Of a stretch of 64,000 bases of DNA, positions 25,783 through 34,726 are shown piece after piece. The stretch comes from Maricaulis sp. Its GTDB lineage: Bacteria; Pseudomonadota; Alphaproteobacteria; Caulobacterales; Maricaulaceae. Numbering within the stretch: position 1 is the stretch's first letter; every line of letters starts with the position of its first letter. The translations under genes and the position numbers were made by a program. The DNA is taken from positions 84,331 to 148,330 of the forward strand of contig JAEPND010000008.1 in NCBI GenBank assembly GCA_017643585.1, written 5' to 3'. The notes under the pieces were generated by a model, which was given only the letters and a program-made list of their open reading frames with translations, ran no database searches and was not told where the DNA came from.

Positions 25783-26754
25783 ATGAGTGATACCAACGAG
25801 GCGTTTGGCGCCGGATCTCCGACAACACCGATCAGCGTGATGATCTGTGAGAACAGTGCGGTTCAGCTGCGCATCCTCTCGCAGGCTGTCCGCGAAGCCG
25901 GCTACGAAGTCCAGACTGCCAAATCCGCGACCGATGCCCTGGAGGTCATGAAGCTGATGCCGGTGGATATCTTCCTGACCGGGATCGAGGTTGGCGAAGT
26001 CAACGGGCTGGAGGCCTGCTGGTCGCTGAAGGGCAATTCCGACACCGAGTCGACCTACACAATCGTGGTCACTGCATCGGGCGAGGAGCGCCGGCTCGAA
26101 GAGAGCCTGGATGCCGGCGCCGATGATTTCATTCGCAAGCCGGTGAACATGACCGAGCTGCGGGCGCGACTTCGTGCAGCGTCACGCCTTGTGCGCATGC
26201 AGAAGCAATTCCGCCATCTGGCCGAAACCGACAGCCTGACCGGTTCCGCCAATCGCCGTGCCTTCCTGCAGTATCTGGAGATGGAAGTGACACGCTCCGA
26301 GCGCCATGGCGCGGAGACGTCTGTCATCATGGTCGATCTCGACCACTTCAAGAACATCAATGATACCTGCGGTCATGCGGCTGGAGATGCGGTCTTGCGC
26401 GAAGTCGTCAAGGCGATGCAGTCCTGCCTGCGTCCGCGAGATATGCTGGGGCGTCTGGGCGGTGAGGAATTCGCTATCCTGCTCAATGGCACGGATATCT
26501 CCGAAGCCTCGACGATCGCCGAGGAAGTCCGCTCTTCGATTGAACAGCGCCTGATCGAACTGCCGAGCGGTGAAAAACTCTCGGTCACAGCTAGCTTCGG
26601 CGTGTCCAATGTCTGCCCGGCCCTGGGGCAGGACACACCGGAAACCGTGCTCCAGGCCGCGGATGACGCGCTCTATCACGCCAAACAGTGCGGCCGCAAC
26701 CAGGTCATCGTCTGCGCTGCCGAGCCAGACGAACAGCTGGCCGAAGCCTCCTGA
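25783..26754 (+). CDS. Receiver-GGDEF diguanylate cyclase with degenerate receiver
   Basis: 323 residues. Receiver domain about 16-135, GGDEF domain about 150-310. The active-site loop is RLGGEEFAILL, and upstream DLDHFKNINDTCGHAAGDAVL is intact, so c-di-GMP synthesis is likely. In the receiver, the phosphoacceptor strand reads VDIFLTGIEVGEVNG, with Gly where the Asp should be; KPVN and VTASGEE are kept. The layout resembles half of PleD. Its stop TGA abuts the convergent gene's stop with no gap. Confidence 0.92.
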   Translation: MSDTNEAFGAGSPTTPISVMICENSAVQLRILSQAVREAGYEVQTAKSATDALEVMKLMPVDIFLTGIEVGEVNGLEACWSLKGNSDTESTYTIVVTASGEERRLEESLDAGADDFIRKPVNMTELRARLRAASRLVRMQKQFRHLAETDSLTGSANRRAFLQYLEMEVTRSERHGAETSVIMVDLDHFKNINDTCGHAAGDAVLREVVKAMQSCLRPRDMLGRLGGEEFAILLNGTDISEASTIAEEVRSSIEQRLIELPSGEKLSVTASFGVSNVCPALGQDTPETVLQAADDALYHAKQCGRNQVIVCAAEPDEQLAEAS

Positions 26755-27417
26755 TCAATCCGCATCACGACGGCGCATGGCCTCGCTGATGCGACCCCTG
26801 AGAACATAGTGTTCCACCCCGTCCGGTTGCTGTTCGATGGCAACCCGTATGTCTTCCATGGCCTGGTCCAGCGTGCCCAGATTCAGCCGGGCTTCTGCGC
26901 GGACCGCGCGGGCTGAGGCATTGTCCGGATAGATCTCGATCAGATTGGATGCTGCGGTCTCGGCAGCGGGAAATTGTTCCAGGCCCAGAGAGGCATTTGC
27001 GTGACCCAGCATCGCGTGTGGTGACAGTTCAACCAGGGCCAGGGCAACCGCAAAACTGCGTTCGGCGGCCTCGAAATCCTCGATTTCCAGCCAGGTGGCG
27101 CCAGCTTCGAGCCACATGTCCAGGCGCTCCTGCATCAACAGGCCCGGGCGCTCCAGCGAGGCGATGCTCTCGAGCAGGCTCGCGCCGGTATGCGGGTCGC
27201 CGACCGCGATTAAGGCCCGGGCCTGACAATGTTCTGCCGGCCAGCCGCCTCCATCATATTTCCACGCCAGCGCGTCTTCATAGGCTTCGACGGCTTCGGT
27301 CTCGATCCGCTCCATACAGGCGGAATAACGCTGGTATTCGCTGAGCTGGGCAGTGCTCTGGGCGAGGGCCGTTGGCGCTGACAGCAGGACGAGGGCAAGG
27401 GGGGCAAGGATACGCAT
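26755..27417 (-). CDS. Exported TPR protein
   Basis: 220 residues from ATG 27417 with signal peptide MRILAPLALVLLSAPTALAQ. A longer reading would overlap the divergent glycosyltransferase and lacks sense. TPR-like pairs are clear from about 95 to 210: GATWLEIEDFEAAERSFAVA, GHANASLGLEQFPAAETAAS, ARLNLGTLDQAMEDIRVAI, and finally HYVLRGRISEAMRRRDAD. Two cysteines lie near the N-terminus of the mature protein. No enzymatic domain. Confidence 0.85.
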   Translation of the reverse strand: MRILAPLALVLLSAPTALAQSTAQLSEYQRYSACMERIETEAVEAYEDALAWKYDGGGWPAEHCQARALIAVGDPHTGASLLESIASLERPGLLMQERLDMWLEAGATWLEIEDFEAAERSFAVALALVELSPHAMLGHANASLGLEQFPAAETAASNLIEIYPDNASARAVRAEARLNLGTLDQAMEDIRVAIEQQPDGVEHYVLRGRISEAMRRRDAD

Positions 27418-27547
27418 CAAACACTCCGGGGGGCTGGCCTGAAGGCTAGGCGGGCGGGGGCCGCACGTCCAGAACGGATTGGCATGTGTGGCTCCGTCGC
27501 GCACAGCCCACTTGTCTGACGGCGCAAATTGCGCTTCGAAAGCCGGG

Positions 27548-28687
27548 ATGAATATTCTCCAGGTCATACCCCAGCTCGATGCAGGTGGCGCGGAACGGAC
27601 CACGCTTGAAGTCGCCGAGGCGATTGTCGCAGCGGATGGCCGTGCGCTGGTGGCCAGCCAGGGCGGGCGTCTGGAAGACGAACTGAAAGCCGTAGGTGGC
27701 GAGCTGTACCGCCTGCCGATGGCGACCAAGAATCCGCTTGTCGCCTGGCAAAACGTCTCGGAGCTGGAAAAGATCATCCGTGCGGAAAAGGTGGAGATCG
27801 TGCATGCCCGCTCCCGGGCGCCGGCTCTGAGTGCGAAGGCGGCCTGCAATCGCACCGGCGCGCATTATGTGACGACCTATCACGGCACCTACAACGCCCG
27901 CTCCGGTCTCAAGCGCTGGTATAATTCCTTCATGGCGAAGGGTGAGCTGGTGATCGCCAATTCGAACTTTATCCGAGACCACGTGCTGAGTGAGCACCGG
28001 ATTGATGAAGCGAAGATCCGGGTCATCCCGCGTGGCGTTGATTTGGCGCGGTTTGATGAAGACGCTATCGCGCCCGAGCGCGTTCAGGCCCTTGTCGAGG
28101 CCTGGGGAATTGATGGCGCGGACCCTGTCGCGTTGATGCCAGGTCGTCTGACCGGGTGGAAGGGCCAGCGTGAAGTCCTGCGGGCCTACGGGCAATTGCA
28201 TCGAGCCGGTGCCGCGCTGCCGGTTCTGATCCTGGCGGGCGATGCGCAGGGTCGGGGCGCCTATGTCACCGAGCTGGAAGCCATCATTGCAGAATATGCG
28301 CTTGGTGACCGGGTCAAGCTGGTCGGTCATTGCTCCGACATGCCGGCGGCGCTGATGCTCAGCCGCCTTGTCCTGACGCCCTCGATCGAGCCGGAGGCCT
28401 TCGGCCGTACCGCGGCGGAGGCCGGTGCGATGGGCAAGCTGGTGATCGCCGCCGATCATGGGGGTGCGCGCGAGGTCATCCTGCAGGGTGATACCGGCTG
28501 GCGCGTGACGCCGGGCGATGTCGACGAACTGGCTGACACCATTGAACAGGCGCTCAATCTCGACGAAATATCCTATTCCGGCATGAGTGATCGCGCTAGG
28601 ATGCATGTGCGCCAGTCGTTTTCGACGGAACAATTGCAAGCTTCGACATTGCGTGTCTACGAAGAGGTCTTAAACTCTGCACGATGA
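27548..28687 (+). CDS. Glycosyltransferase family 4 (GT-B)
   Basis: 379 residues from ATG 27548. MNILQVIPQLDAGGAERTTL is the GT-B N-terminal Rossmann motif. The C-terminal donor domain has MPGRLTGWKGQREVLRAYGQ, LVGHCSDMPAALMLSRLVLTPS and a EAFGRTAAEAGAMGK E(x)7E element. It probably transfers a hexose in LPS core or surface polysaccharide. The stop overlaps the next start by four bases, coupling it to a GT9 gene. Confidence 0.93.
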   Translation: MNILQVIPQLDAGGAERTTLEVAEAIVAADGRALVASQGGRLEDELKAVGGELYRLPMATKNPLVAWQNVSELEKIIRAEKVEIVHARSRAPALSAKAACNRTGAHYVTTYHGTYNARSGLKRWYNSFMAKGELVIANSNFIRDHVLSEHRIDEAKIRVIPRGVDLARFDEDAIAPERVQALVEAWGIDGADPVALMPGRLTGWKGQREVLRAYGQLHRAGAALPVLILAGDAQGRGAYVTELEAIIAEYALGDRVKLVGHCSDMPAALMLSRLVLTPSIEPEAFGRTAAEAGAMGKLVIAADHGGAREVILQGDTGWRVTPGDVDELADTIEQALNLDEISYSGMSDRARMHVRQSFSTEQLQASTLRVYEEVLNSAR

Positions 28688-29667
28688 GTGAACCGCAGCG
28701 TGATATTGTCTACGTCCTGCACTGGGGCGATCTGGCGAGCACAATTCGCATGTTGGCGATCGCGCCGACCTTGCGCGAGGTACACAAACGCGACCGTATC
28801 GTGCTGCTGACCAGGCCGGATTTTGAGAGCTTTCTCAAGCACAGCCCCTATTTCAACGCCATCGAGATCGATGCCCTTCCGGATCAGCGCCCGCTCGTCT
28901 CCATGCGGGACAAGCGCATAAAGGCGGCCCATCCGGTGCGCGTGTATGACCTTGTCGGCAGCAATGACAGCCGCAAGCTGAAGAAGCTGTTCCGTTTTTC
29001 CAAGTGCGAATGGGTCGAGGTCGTGGCCGACGCCAAGTCCGGGCAGCATCCGGTCGATGATGTCGCCGGCAAGCTGAATGCTGCGCTGGGATATCAGCCG
29101 ACCCGGTACCAGCTTGGCGAGGCGCCGCCTCCGGATGCGTCCTGGGTTGATTACCTGGCCAAGAAATCACGCATGCTGGAGCCGGAATATTTCGGTCTGT
29201 CCGGTGCCTATGCCCTGTTGTGCCCCTCGGGCGAAAATGTGAAAGCGCAATTGCGCTGGCCCAAGGAGAAGTGGGCCGCACTGGCGCACGAGCTCATGCA
29301 GGTCGGCGTTACACCGGCGCTGGTCGGTGGACCCGATACGCGAGAGGTCGGCCGCTATGTCGGCCATGTCACTCCGGGCGCGCGCGACATCACCGGCAAG
29401 GCCAAGCTGCCGCAGCTGGCGGGGCTGGCGCGTCGCACACGTTTTGTCTTCGCCGAGGATACGCCGCTGATGCATGTGCTGGTGGCGGCGGGCGCGCCGA
29501 CTCTGGCGCTCTATTGCAATGTCGAGGATCCTGCCTATATCGCCCCTCGCGGTTCCGCTCCGGTGATCCTTATGCACGCGCCGACCCTGGCGCAGGTCTC
29601 CCCGGCGGAAGCGATGCAAGCCATGAAATTTGCCGGTGGCTTTGCCGACGCGCCCGAGGCGGCCTGA
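28684..29667 (+). CDS. Glycosyltransferase family 9 (heptosyltransferase-like)
   Basis: 327 residues. IVYVLHWGDLASTIRMLAIA resembles the N-terminal LGDxxxxxP segment of GT9, and the donor domain contains GGPDTREVGR, ITGKAKLPQLAGLARRTRFVF and FAEDTPLMHVLVAAGAPTLA, where family members have xxDSGPMHLAAA. It is coupled by ATGA overlap to the GT4 gene, so both probably act on the same LPS or glycan. Heptose specificity is not established. Confidence 0.9.
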   Translation: MSEPQRDIVYVLHWGDLASTIRMLAIAPTLREVHKRDRIVLLTRPDFESFLKHSPYFNAIEIDALPDQRPLVSMRDKRIKAAHPVRVYDLVGSNDSRKLKKLFRFSKCEWVEVVADAKSGQHPVDDVAGKLNAALGYQPTRYQLGEAPPPDASWVDYLAKKSRMLEPEYFGLSGAYALLCPSGENVKAQLRWPKEKWAALAHELMQVGVTPALVGGPDTREVGRYVGHVTPGARDITGKAKLPQLAGLARRTRFVFAEDTPLMHVLVAAGAPTLALYCNVEDPAYIAPRGSAPVILMHAPTLAQVSPAEAMQAMKFAGGFADAPEAA

Positions 29668-29820
29668 CCGCGTCTCACACTTGCTTAATGTGTTCAATTC
29701 ACCATAGTGCGCGCTTTCCCGCATGCTGACTGAGGATTTTTGGCCCTTGGGGGCTTGATCCGAAAGGCTTGCGGGAGGATTACTAGGCGACAGTTTGCCG
29801 GCCACAAGGGAGAAAAGGCC

Positions 29821-30360
29821 ATAGCCCGTAGACCACACGTTGCGACACCGCCCAAGAAAGAAGGGCCACGCATCAACCGAGACATTCGCGTACCGCGAGT
29901 GCTTCTCATCGACGAGAACGGAGAAAAGCAGGGGATCATGCCGACCGATGCTGCGCTGGAAGCGGCCGAAGAGGTTGGTCTGGATCTGGTTGAAGTCTCA
30001 CCCAATGCTGATCCGCCCGTCTGCAAGATCGTCGATTACGGCAAGCTGAAGTATCAGGAACAGAAGAAGAAGGCTGAAGCCAAGAAGAAGCAGAAGACCG
30101 TCGAGATCAAGGAGATCAAGATGCGTCCGAACATTGATGTGCATGACTATGGTGTAAAGACCAAGGCCATGACGCGTTTCTTCGAGGCCGGCGACAAGGT
30201 CAAGGTGACCCTGCGTTTCCGGGGGCGCGAAATGGCGCACCAGAACCGCGGCATGGAAATCATGAACCGGGTCAAGGAAGACTTCGCAGAGACCGCCAAG
30301 GTCGAGTTCGAGCCGAAGATGGAAGGCCGTCTCATGGTCATGGTGATGGCACCGCGCTAG
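29821..30360 (+). CDS. infC: Translation initiation factor IF-3
   Basis: About 179 residues from a proposed ATA start at 29821, eight bases after AAGGGAG. N-domain: [42 protein letters not shown]; basic linker [16 protein letters not shown]-domain: [19 protein letters not shown] and [10 protein letters not shown]-3 controls start-codon fidelity. No ATG lies between 29740 (a TTG) and the conserved region, so a rare start codon is likely, as in E. coli infC, where it permits autoregulation. A TTG at 29740 or ATT at 29779 are alternatives. Confidence 0.93.
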   Translation: MARRPHVATPPKKEGPRINRDIRVPRVLLIDENGEKQGIMPTDAALEAAEEVGLDLVEVSPNADPPVCKIVDYGKLKYQEQKKKAEAKKKQKTVEIKEIKMRPNIDVHDYGVKTKAMTRFFEAGDKVKVTLRFRGREMAHQNRGMEIMNRVKEDFAETAKVEFEPKMEGRLMVMVMAPR

Positions 30361-30386
30361 CCGCGTCATGCTGTTTCTCAACGAAC

Positions 30387-30412
30387 AGGGCTGCTTCGGC
30401 AGCCCTTTTTGT
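30387..30412 (+). terminator. Rho-independent terminator of infC
   Basis: AGGGCTGC and GCAGCCCT pair around TTCG and are followed by TTTTTG, 27 bases past the infC stop. Confidence 0.95.
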
Positions 30413-30623
30413 TTGCGCTTTTGCCGGCCCTTTCCGCCCGGCGGGGAGGTCGCGCCCCTGCGCTCCCGTCATCACTCCCTGGTTTCGGCGCGTGGAGGTT
30501 TTGGCGCATGCAAAATCGCAAATCTGGTTTGCGCTAACATTTTTGCGTGAAGGGGCGCTTCGCTCTGTTGCGGTGCAATGAAATGGCGCTAGTCTGCATG
30601 TCTCCTCAAAAAAGGTGCGCCCG

Positions 30624-31832
30624 ATGAGCCAGACCGCTGTCCTCTTTGAAAATATCCACCCGGTCGCCGACAAGCCGCTGCTCGCGGGATCGCTGACCAT
30701 TGAGCGTCATGGCGCCGCCCTGCCGGTTGATGATCTGCATTCTGCCCTTGGCAAGGCGACCATTGCCGGTATCCGTTCGCGCACCAAGATGAATGCCGAC
30801 GCCTTTGCCGCGGCGCCACATCTGCTGGCACTGGGATGTTTCTGTATCGGCACCAACCAGGTGGATCTGGACGTCGCAGCCGGTCGCGGCATTCCGGTCT
30901 TCAACGGCCCGTTTGGCAATACCCGTTCCGTCGCCGAGCTCACCCTGGCCTCTGTGATCATGCTGATGCGCGGTGTGCCGCACCGCTCGGAGGCGGCCAA
31001 GCGCGGCGAGTGGCGCAAGAATGCCGAGCATTCCCATGAGGTGCGCGGCAAGAAGCTGGGCATTGTCGGCTATGGCAATATCGGGTCCCAGCTCTCGGTG
31101 CTCGCCTCTGGCCTTGGCATGCATGTCTATTTCTATGACGTCGAGCCCAAGCTGGCGCACGGCAATGCGCGCTCTGTCGGATCGCTGGATGAATTGCTCG
31201 AACTGGCCGATGTGGTCACCGTACACGTTCCCTCCACGCCGCAAACAAAGGGCATGATGGGGCCCGAGCAGTTCGCCCGCATGAAGGCCGGATCGCATTT
31301 CATCAACCAGGCGCGCGGTGATCTGGTGGACGTGGATGCGCTCGCAGCCGCGCTTGAGAGTGGCCATATCCGTGGGACGGCCGTGGACGTCTTTCCCAAG
31401 GAGCCGGCCTCCAAGGACGAGGCGTTTGTTTCGCCGCTGCAGCAGTTTGAAAACGTCATCCTGACCCCCCATGTCGGTGGCTCAACGCTGGAGGCCCAGG
31501 CCGCGATCGGTGATGATGTAGCGTTGAAGCTGGCGCGTTTCCTGAGCCAGGGGACGACCAAGGGCGCCGTCAACGTGCCCGAGCTGGACCCCGGTCCTCT
31601 CAAGTCGGGTACCCGCCGTATCCTCAGCTTCCACCGCAACGCGCCGGGCTTCCTGTCCAGGTTCAATGACGCGGTCAGCGCATCCGGTGCCAATATCGCC
31701 GCGCAGCGCCTGCAGACGATGGGAGAGCTGGGTTATGCCACGGCGGATCTGGAGGGCGATCTGCCAGCCGGTTTTGTCGACCACATAGCAGCGCTGGATG
31801 GCTCAATCGCCACGCGCCTGATTGAAGGCTGA
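30624..31832 (+). CDS. serA: D-3-phosphoglycerate dehydrogenase with ACT domain
   Basis: 402 residues from ATG 30624. The catalytic domain flanks an NAD-binding domain with GIVGYGNIGSQLSVLASGLG; catalytic Arg lies in INQARGDLVDVDAL, Glu in DVFPKEPASKDE and His in LTPHVGGSTLEAQ. The C-terminal ACT domain (about 330-402; RFNDAVSASGANIAAQRLQT, GYATADLEG) usually binds serine for feedback inhibition. It starts the phosphorylated serine pathway. Its 3' end overlaps convergent serB by 30 bases. Confidence 0.95.
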   Translation: MSQTAVLFENIHPVADKPLLAGSLTIERHGAALPVDDLHSALGKATIAGIRSRTKMNADAFAAAPHLLALGCFCIGTNQVDLDVAAGRGIPVFNGPFGNTRSVAELTLASVIMLMRGVPHRSEAAKRGEWRKNAEHSHEVRGKKLGIVGYGNIGSQLSVLASGLGMHVYFYDVEPKLAHGNARSVGSLDELLELADVVTVHVPSTPQTKGMMGPEQFARMKAGSHFINQARGDLVDVDALAAALESGHIRGTAVDVFPKEPASKDEAFVSPLQQFENVILTPHVGGSTLEAQAAIGDDVALKLARFLSQGTTKGAVNVPELDPGPLKSGTRRILSFHRNAPGFLSRFNDAVSASGANIAAQRLQTMGELGYATADLEGDLPAGFVDHIAALDGSIATRLIEG

Positions 31833-32504
31833 GGCTTTCAGGGCCCGCGACAGCGCGTCCACCGTGCGCACATAATCCGCCCCGGAATGCTCGGCTGCTG
31901 CCAGCACGACCTCGCGCTGGGCGATGACGCCAAAGCCGATGAAGCGGTCTGCCGCGCCACCTTCATAAGCCTCGAAGTCGGTCATCCCGTCACCGATCAT
32001 GACCACCTGGTCGAACTGTCCGGCAATCAGGTTCAATACCTCGGTCTTGCCGCCATTGCGGGAGAGCGGGATATCCTCATCCAGCCCGGTCACCTGTTCA
32101 CCCTGATATCGAAATCGATTGGCGTGAATGAAGGCCGGACCGAAACCGAGATCATCCAGAACCGGTTCCAGCAGGTCCGTGAAGCCGCCGGAGATGGCGT
32201 GCAGCACATCGCCCTGGTCGCGCAATTGTTTCAGCAGAGGCTTGATGCCCGGGGTGACCTGCCGGCGCAGCGTCTCCGCGATCTCCTCGACCAGCGGTCG
32301 CGTCAGCTCGGCGATCCCGATCCGGGTCAACAGGCTGTCCCGCAAAGCCAGCTGACCGGTCATGCCGGCCTGGGTCAGCCCGTGTAGCCGGGCCTCGGCG
32401 CCTTCCCGATCAGGATGTGATGACAACGCATGCTGCACCGCCATGTCGAGAGACTCGACACGCAGCAGCGTGGAATCGACATCAAACGCGATAAGGCGGC
32501 TCAA
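31803..32504 (-). CDS. serB: Phosphoserine phosphatase-like HAD hydrolase
   Basis: 233 residues from a TTG at 32504 (LSRLIAFDVDSTLLRVESLD), six bases after AGGAG; an ATG ten codons upstream is less well placed. HAD motif I is DVDST, motif II is HAISGGFTD, the Lys is in RNGGKTEVL, and motif IV is MIGDGMTDFEAY. It completes serine synthesis from phosphoserine. It is convergent with serA and overlaps its end, an unusual tail-to-tail pairing of pathway partners. Confidence 0.92.
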   Translation of the reverse strand: MSRLIAFDVDSTLLRVESLDMAVQHALSSHPDREGAEARLHGLTQAGMTGQLALRDSLLTRIGIAELTRPLVEEIAETLRRQVTPGIKPLLKQLRDQGDVLHAISGGFTDLLEPVLDDLGFGPAFIHANRFRYQGEQVTGLDEDIPLSRNGGKTEVLNLIAGQFDQVVMIGDGMTDFEAYEGGAADRFIGFGVIAQREVVLAAAEHSGADYVRTVDALSRALKASAFNQARGD

Positions 32505-32566
32505 GCAGGGCTCCTGTCGGTTGCAAGCCCACACAAGCCTGCTTCAGCGGTGCCTGCAAGCGAAAC

Positions 32567-33103
32567 CTACTGCGGCGAATTTTCTATTCCATAGCGGGTG
32601 CGTGTGATGCGCTGGTACGGGCGCCAGCTGTCGCCATGACCCTGGCTCATATCGACCTGGTAGACATGGCTGTCCGGGCCCTCAATGCGCGTGGTCAGCC
32701 GGAAGTGGAGCGAGGATCCGTCCGCGTTTTCAAAACTGGTGTCCGAACGCAGATTGTTCAGTGACAGCACATTCGCTTCGGTCCAACCACCTTCATAGAT
32801 GTCCATATTGCCCCAGGTATCGTCAATCGCGACCAGCCGGTAGATGTCGCGGTTCTGGTCATACTGGATGGTGGATTCCAGGCGGAAGACATTGATCGGG
32901 TACTCGGCCGGATCCTCGCGAAGGGCGCGCCCGCCCAGCAGGTAGCGGATGGAGACGAGTTCCTCGCCGGCCAGCTCCCAATTGCCATCGCCCTGCATCG
33001 TCTCGATCGCAGCGGTCCAGTTGCCGGCGACGTCATGTGTGGACGGCCCCTGTTCTGCAAGGTCTGATTTGAGTGATTTCTGATCATTGCGGGTTGCGGT
33101 CAT
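32567..33103 (-). CDS. Hypothetical protein, DUF1579-like
   Basis: 178 residues, no signal peptide. The body (about 25-175) looks like a lipocalin-type beta barrel: NWTAAIETMQGDGNWELAGE, VFRLESTIQYDQNRDIYRLV, DTWGNMDIYEGGWTEANV and YQRITRTRYG. The resemblance to the DUF1579 family is weak and only a guess. It lies immediately downstream of the IS element, which may have separated it from its promoter. Confidence 0.65.
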   Translation of the reverse strand: MTATRNDQKSLKSDLAEQGPSTHDVAGNWTAAIETMQGDGNWELAGEELVSIRYLLGGRALREDPAEYPINVFRLESTIQYDQNRDIYRLVAIDDTWGNMDIYEGGWTEANVLSLNNLRSDTSFENADGSSLHFRLTTRIEGPDSHVYQVDMSQGHGDSWRPYQRITRTRYGIENSPQ

Positions 33104-33304
33104 GTGTCCGGCCTGTTGGCGCGGTGCTTGTGACCGCTGGCCCTGATGAAGTCCGCTTGGCCGGGTCCCTTTCAGACGATCGAGCTTTTATGCCCTGACA
33201 GCACCTCGAGTTTTCCCGGCTGCGGCCCCGTTTGATCATCATCACTTACATCTGCCCTCACAGCTCCTGAGCGACAGCATTCCGGCTGACGCAGATTATT
33301 TTGC

Positions 33305-34318
33305 CTATGCCATCGCAGGCGCCCGATAGGTCTCGCCCCGGGCCAGCACAGCCCAGGCGATGCGCGCGGTTTTGTTGGCCATGGCGACAGTGGCGACACG
33401 GGCCGGTTTGCGCTCCAGCAGACGCCTGACCCACTCCCCCGTCGCCGAGGTGTTCGTGCCAACACGTCGGATGACAGAGGTCGCGCCGACGACAAGAAGC
33501 CGGCGCAGATAACCATCGCCCATCTTCGATATGCGCCCCAGACGCTCTTTGCCGCCCGACGAGTTCTGGCGCGGCACCAGTCCGAGGAAGGCGGCGAACT
33601 GACGGCCCGTCTTGAACACCGACGGATCCGGTATGCTGGCAGACAGCGCGGTTGCCGTGATGAGGCCCACGCCCGGTATCGTCTCCAGCCGTTGGCTGGT
33701 CTCATCGGTGCGGTGCCAGGCCATGAGCTGGCGCTCAAGCGTGCGGATCTCCTCCGCCAGGCTGTCGAGCTGGGCCGTCAAGCTGGTCAAGGCAGAGCGA
33801 GCGATAGCCGGCAAGCGATCCTCGTCCAGGGTGTCGAGCAACGCCGCCAGCTTGTGAGGACCTTGCGCTGTGATGATGCCGAACTCGGCCAGATGTGCGC
33901 GGATTGCATTGAGCATCATGGTGCGCTGGCGCATCAGAAGATCGCGCGTCCTATGCAGCATCATCACGCCCTGGCGCGCCTCGCTCTTGATCGGAACAAA
34001 GCGCATGGAGGGGCGCGTCACCGCCTCGCAGATCGCTTCGGCGTCTGCGGCATCATTCTTCTGACGCTTCACGTAAGGCTTTACGTAAGCCGGCGGGATC
34101 AGCCGCACCTCATGGCCCAGAGTGCCGATCTCGCGCGCCCAGAAGTGCGCCGTGGCACACGCTTCCAGCCCGATGAGACACGGCGGTAAATCCCGCAGAA
34201 AATCCAGAACACCCCCGCGGCGGAGCTTCTTGCGGAAAACCACTTCTCCCGCTTCATCAACGCCGTGAAGCTGAAAGACAGACTTGGCCAGATCAATGCC
34301 GATTGTTGTAACATTCAT
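33305..34318 (-). CDS. IS110 family transposase (DEDD recombinase)
   Basis: 337 residues. The N-terminal DEDD_Tnp_IS110 domain (about 1-155) has GIDLAKSVFQLHGVD (first Asp), LIGLEACATAHFWAREI (Glu) and KRQKNDAADAEAICEA (the two Asp). The C-terminal Transposase_20 domain (about 200-290) has LETIPGVGLITATALSASI and FAAFLGLVPRQNSSGGKERL with the serine of the family. No frameshift or stop is visible, so it could be active. Its ATG directly follows the right half of an inverted repeat. Confidence 0.95.
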   Translation of the reverse strand: MNVTTIGIDLAKSVFQLHGVDEAGEVVFRKKLRRGGVLDFLRDLPPCLIGLEACATAHFWAREIGTLGHEVRLIPPAYVKPYVKRQKNDAADAEAICEAVTRPSMRFVPIKSEARQGVMMLHRTRDLLMRQRTMMLNAIRAHLAEFGIITAQGPHKLAALLDTLDEDRLPAIARSALTSLTAQLDSLAEEIRTLERQLMAWHRTDETSQRLETIPGVGLITATALSASIPDPSVFKTGRQFAAFLGLVPRQNSSGGKERLGRISKMGDGYLRRLLVVGATSVIRRVGTNTSATGEWVRRLLERKPARVATVAMANKTARIAWAVLARGETYRAPAMA

Positions 34319-34400
34319 GGTGGACGGTTCCTTCCCTTGTGCTGGTTCCTAACAGCTCCAGCATGGCACATCGCGATGCCGTTGGTCGGGGCCGTCCACC
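34319..34400. repeat. Inverted repeat flanking the transposase leader
   Basis: GGTGGACGG (34319-34327) and CCGTCCACC (34392-34400) are perfect inverted repeats 64 bases apart. On the minus strand the second half ends right at the transposase ATG, so the folded leader could hide the start codon. Confidence 0.6.
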
Positions 34401-34726
34401 CCATCAGACAACGTAATCCGGCGCACCCGGCGGTCTGCGTCTGTTGGGCTGGAGACAACCCAACCGCTCTTTTCCATCTGGTCAATCATCCGAGAGACGC
34501 CCGGCTGGGCGATGACCAGCATCTGCGCCAGCTCTCCGGTTGATTGCGCGCCATGGAGATGGAGCGCTGCCAGTACCGGCATCTGCGCCGAGGGCAATTC
34601 ACAGCCCTGCGCTTGCAGCCATTTCTGGGCCACGGCCTGCATGGCCATGCCGGACCGTTTCAGGCGTGTACCCAGCGCCGTATGGCCAAAACTGGCGACA
34701 AAATCCTCGACCACATCCACCTCCAT
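34401..34726 (-). pseudogene. MarR-family regulator truncated by the IS element
   Basis: 108 native codons remain, of an expected 140-150. The helix-turn-helix and wing are present (LHGAQSTGELAQMLVIAQPG, then SRMIDQMEKSGWV and DADRRVRRITLSD), but the C-terminal dimerisation helix is replaced by about 17 residues read from the IS. No remnant of the missing end is found on the far side of the IS. Loss of the dimerisation helix should impair DNA binding. Confidence 0.85.

Larger units (their letters stand above)
33130..34400 (-). mobile_element. IS110 family insertion sequence (IS1111-like)
   Basis: Encodes a complete transposase with about 175 bases of non-coding sequence on its 3' side and about 80 on its 5' side. 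Ends are approximate. Subterminal inverted similarity (CCAGC..TCACA versus CCAGC..GCACA) lies near 33135 and 34370, typical of the IS1111 subgroup, which lacks clear target duplications. The 5' side interrupts a marR gene after codon 108. The longer 3' flank is where an IS1111 bridge RNA would be encoded. Confidence 0.75.
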
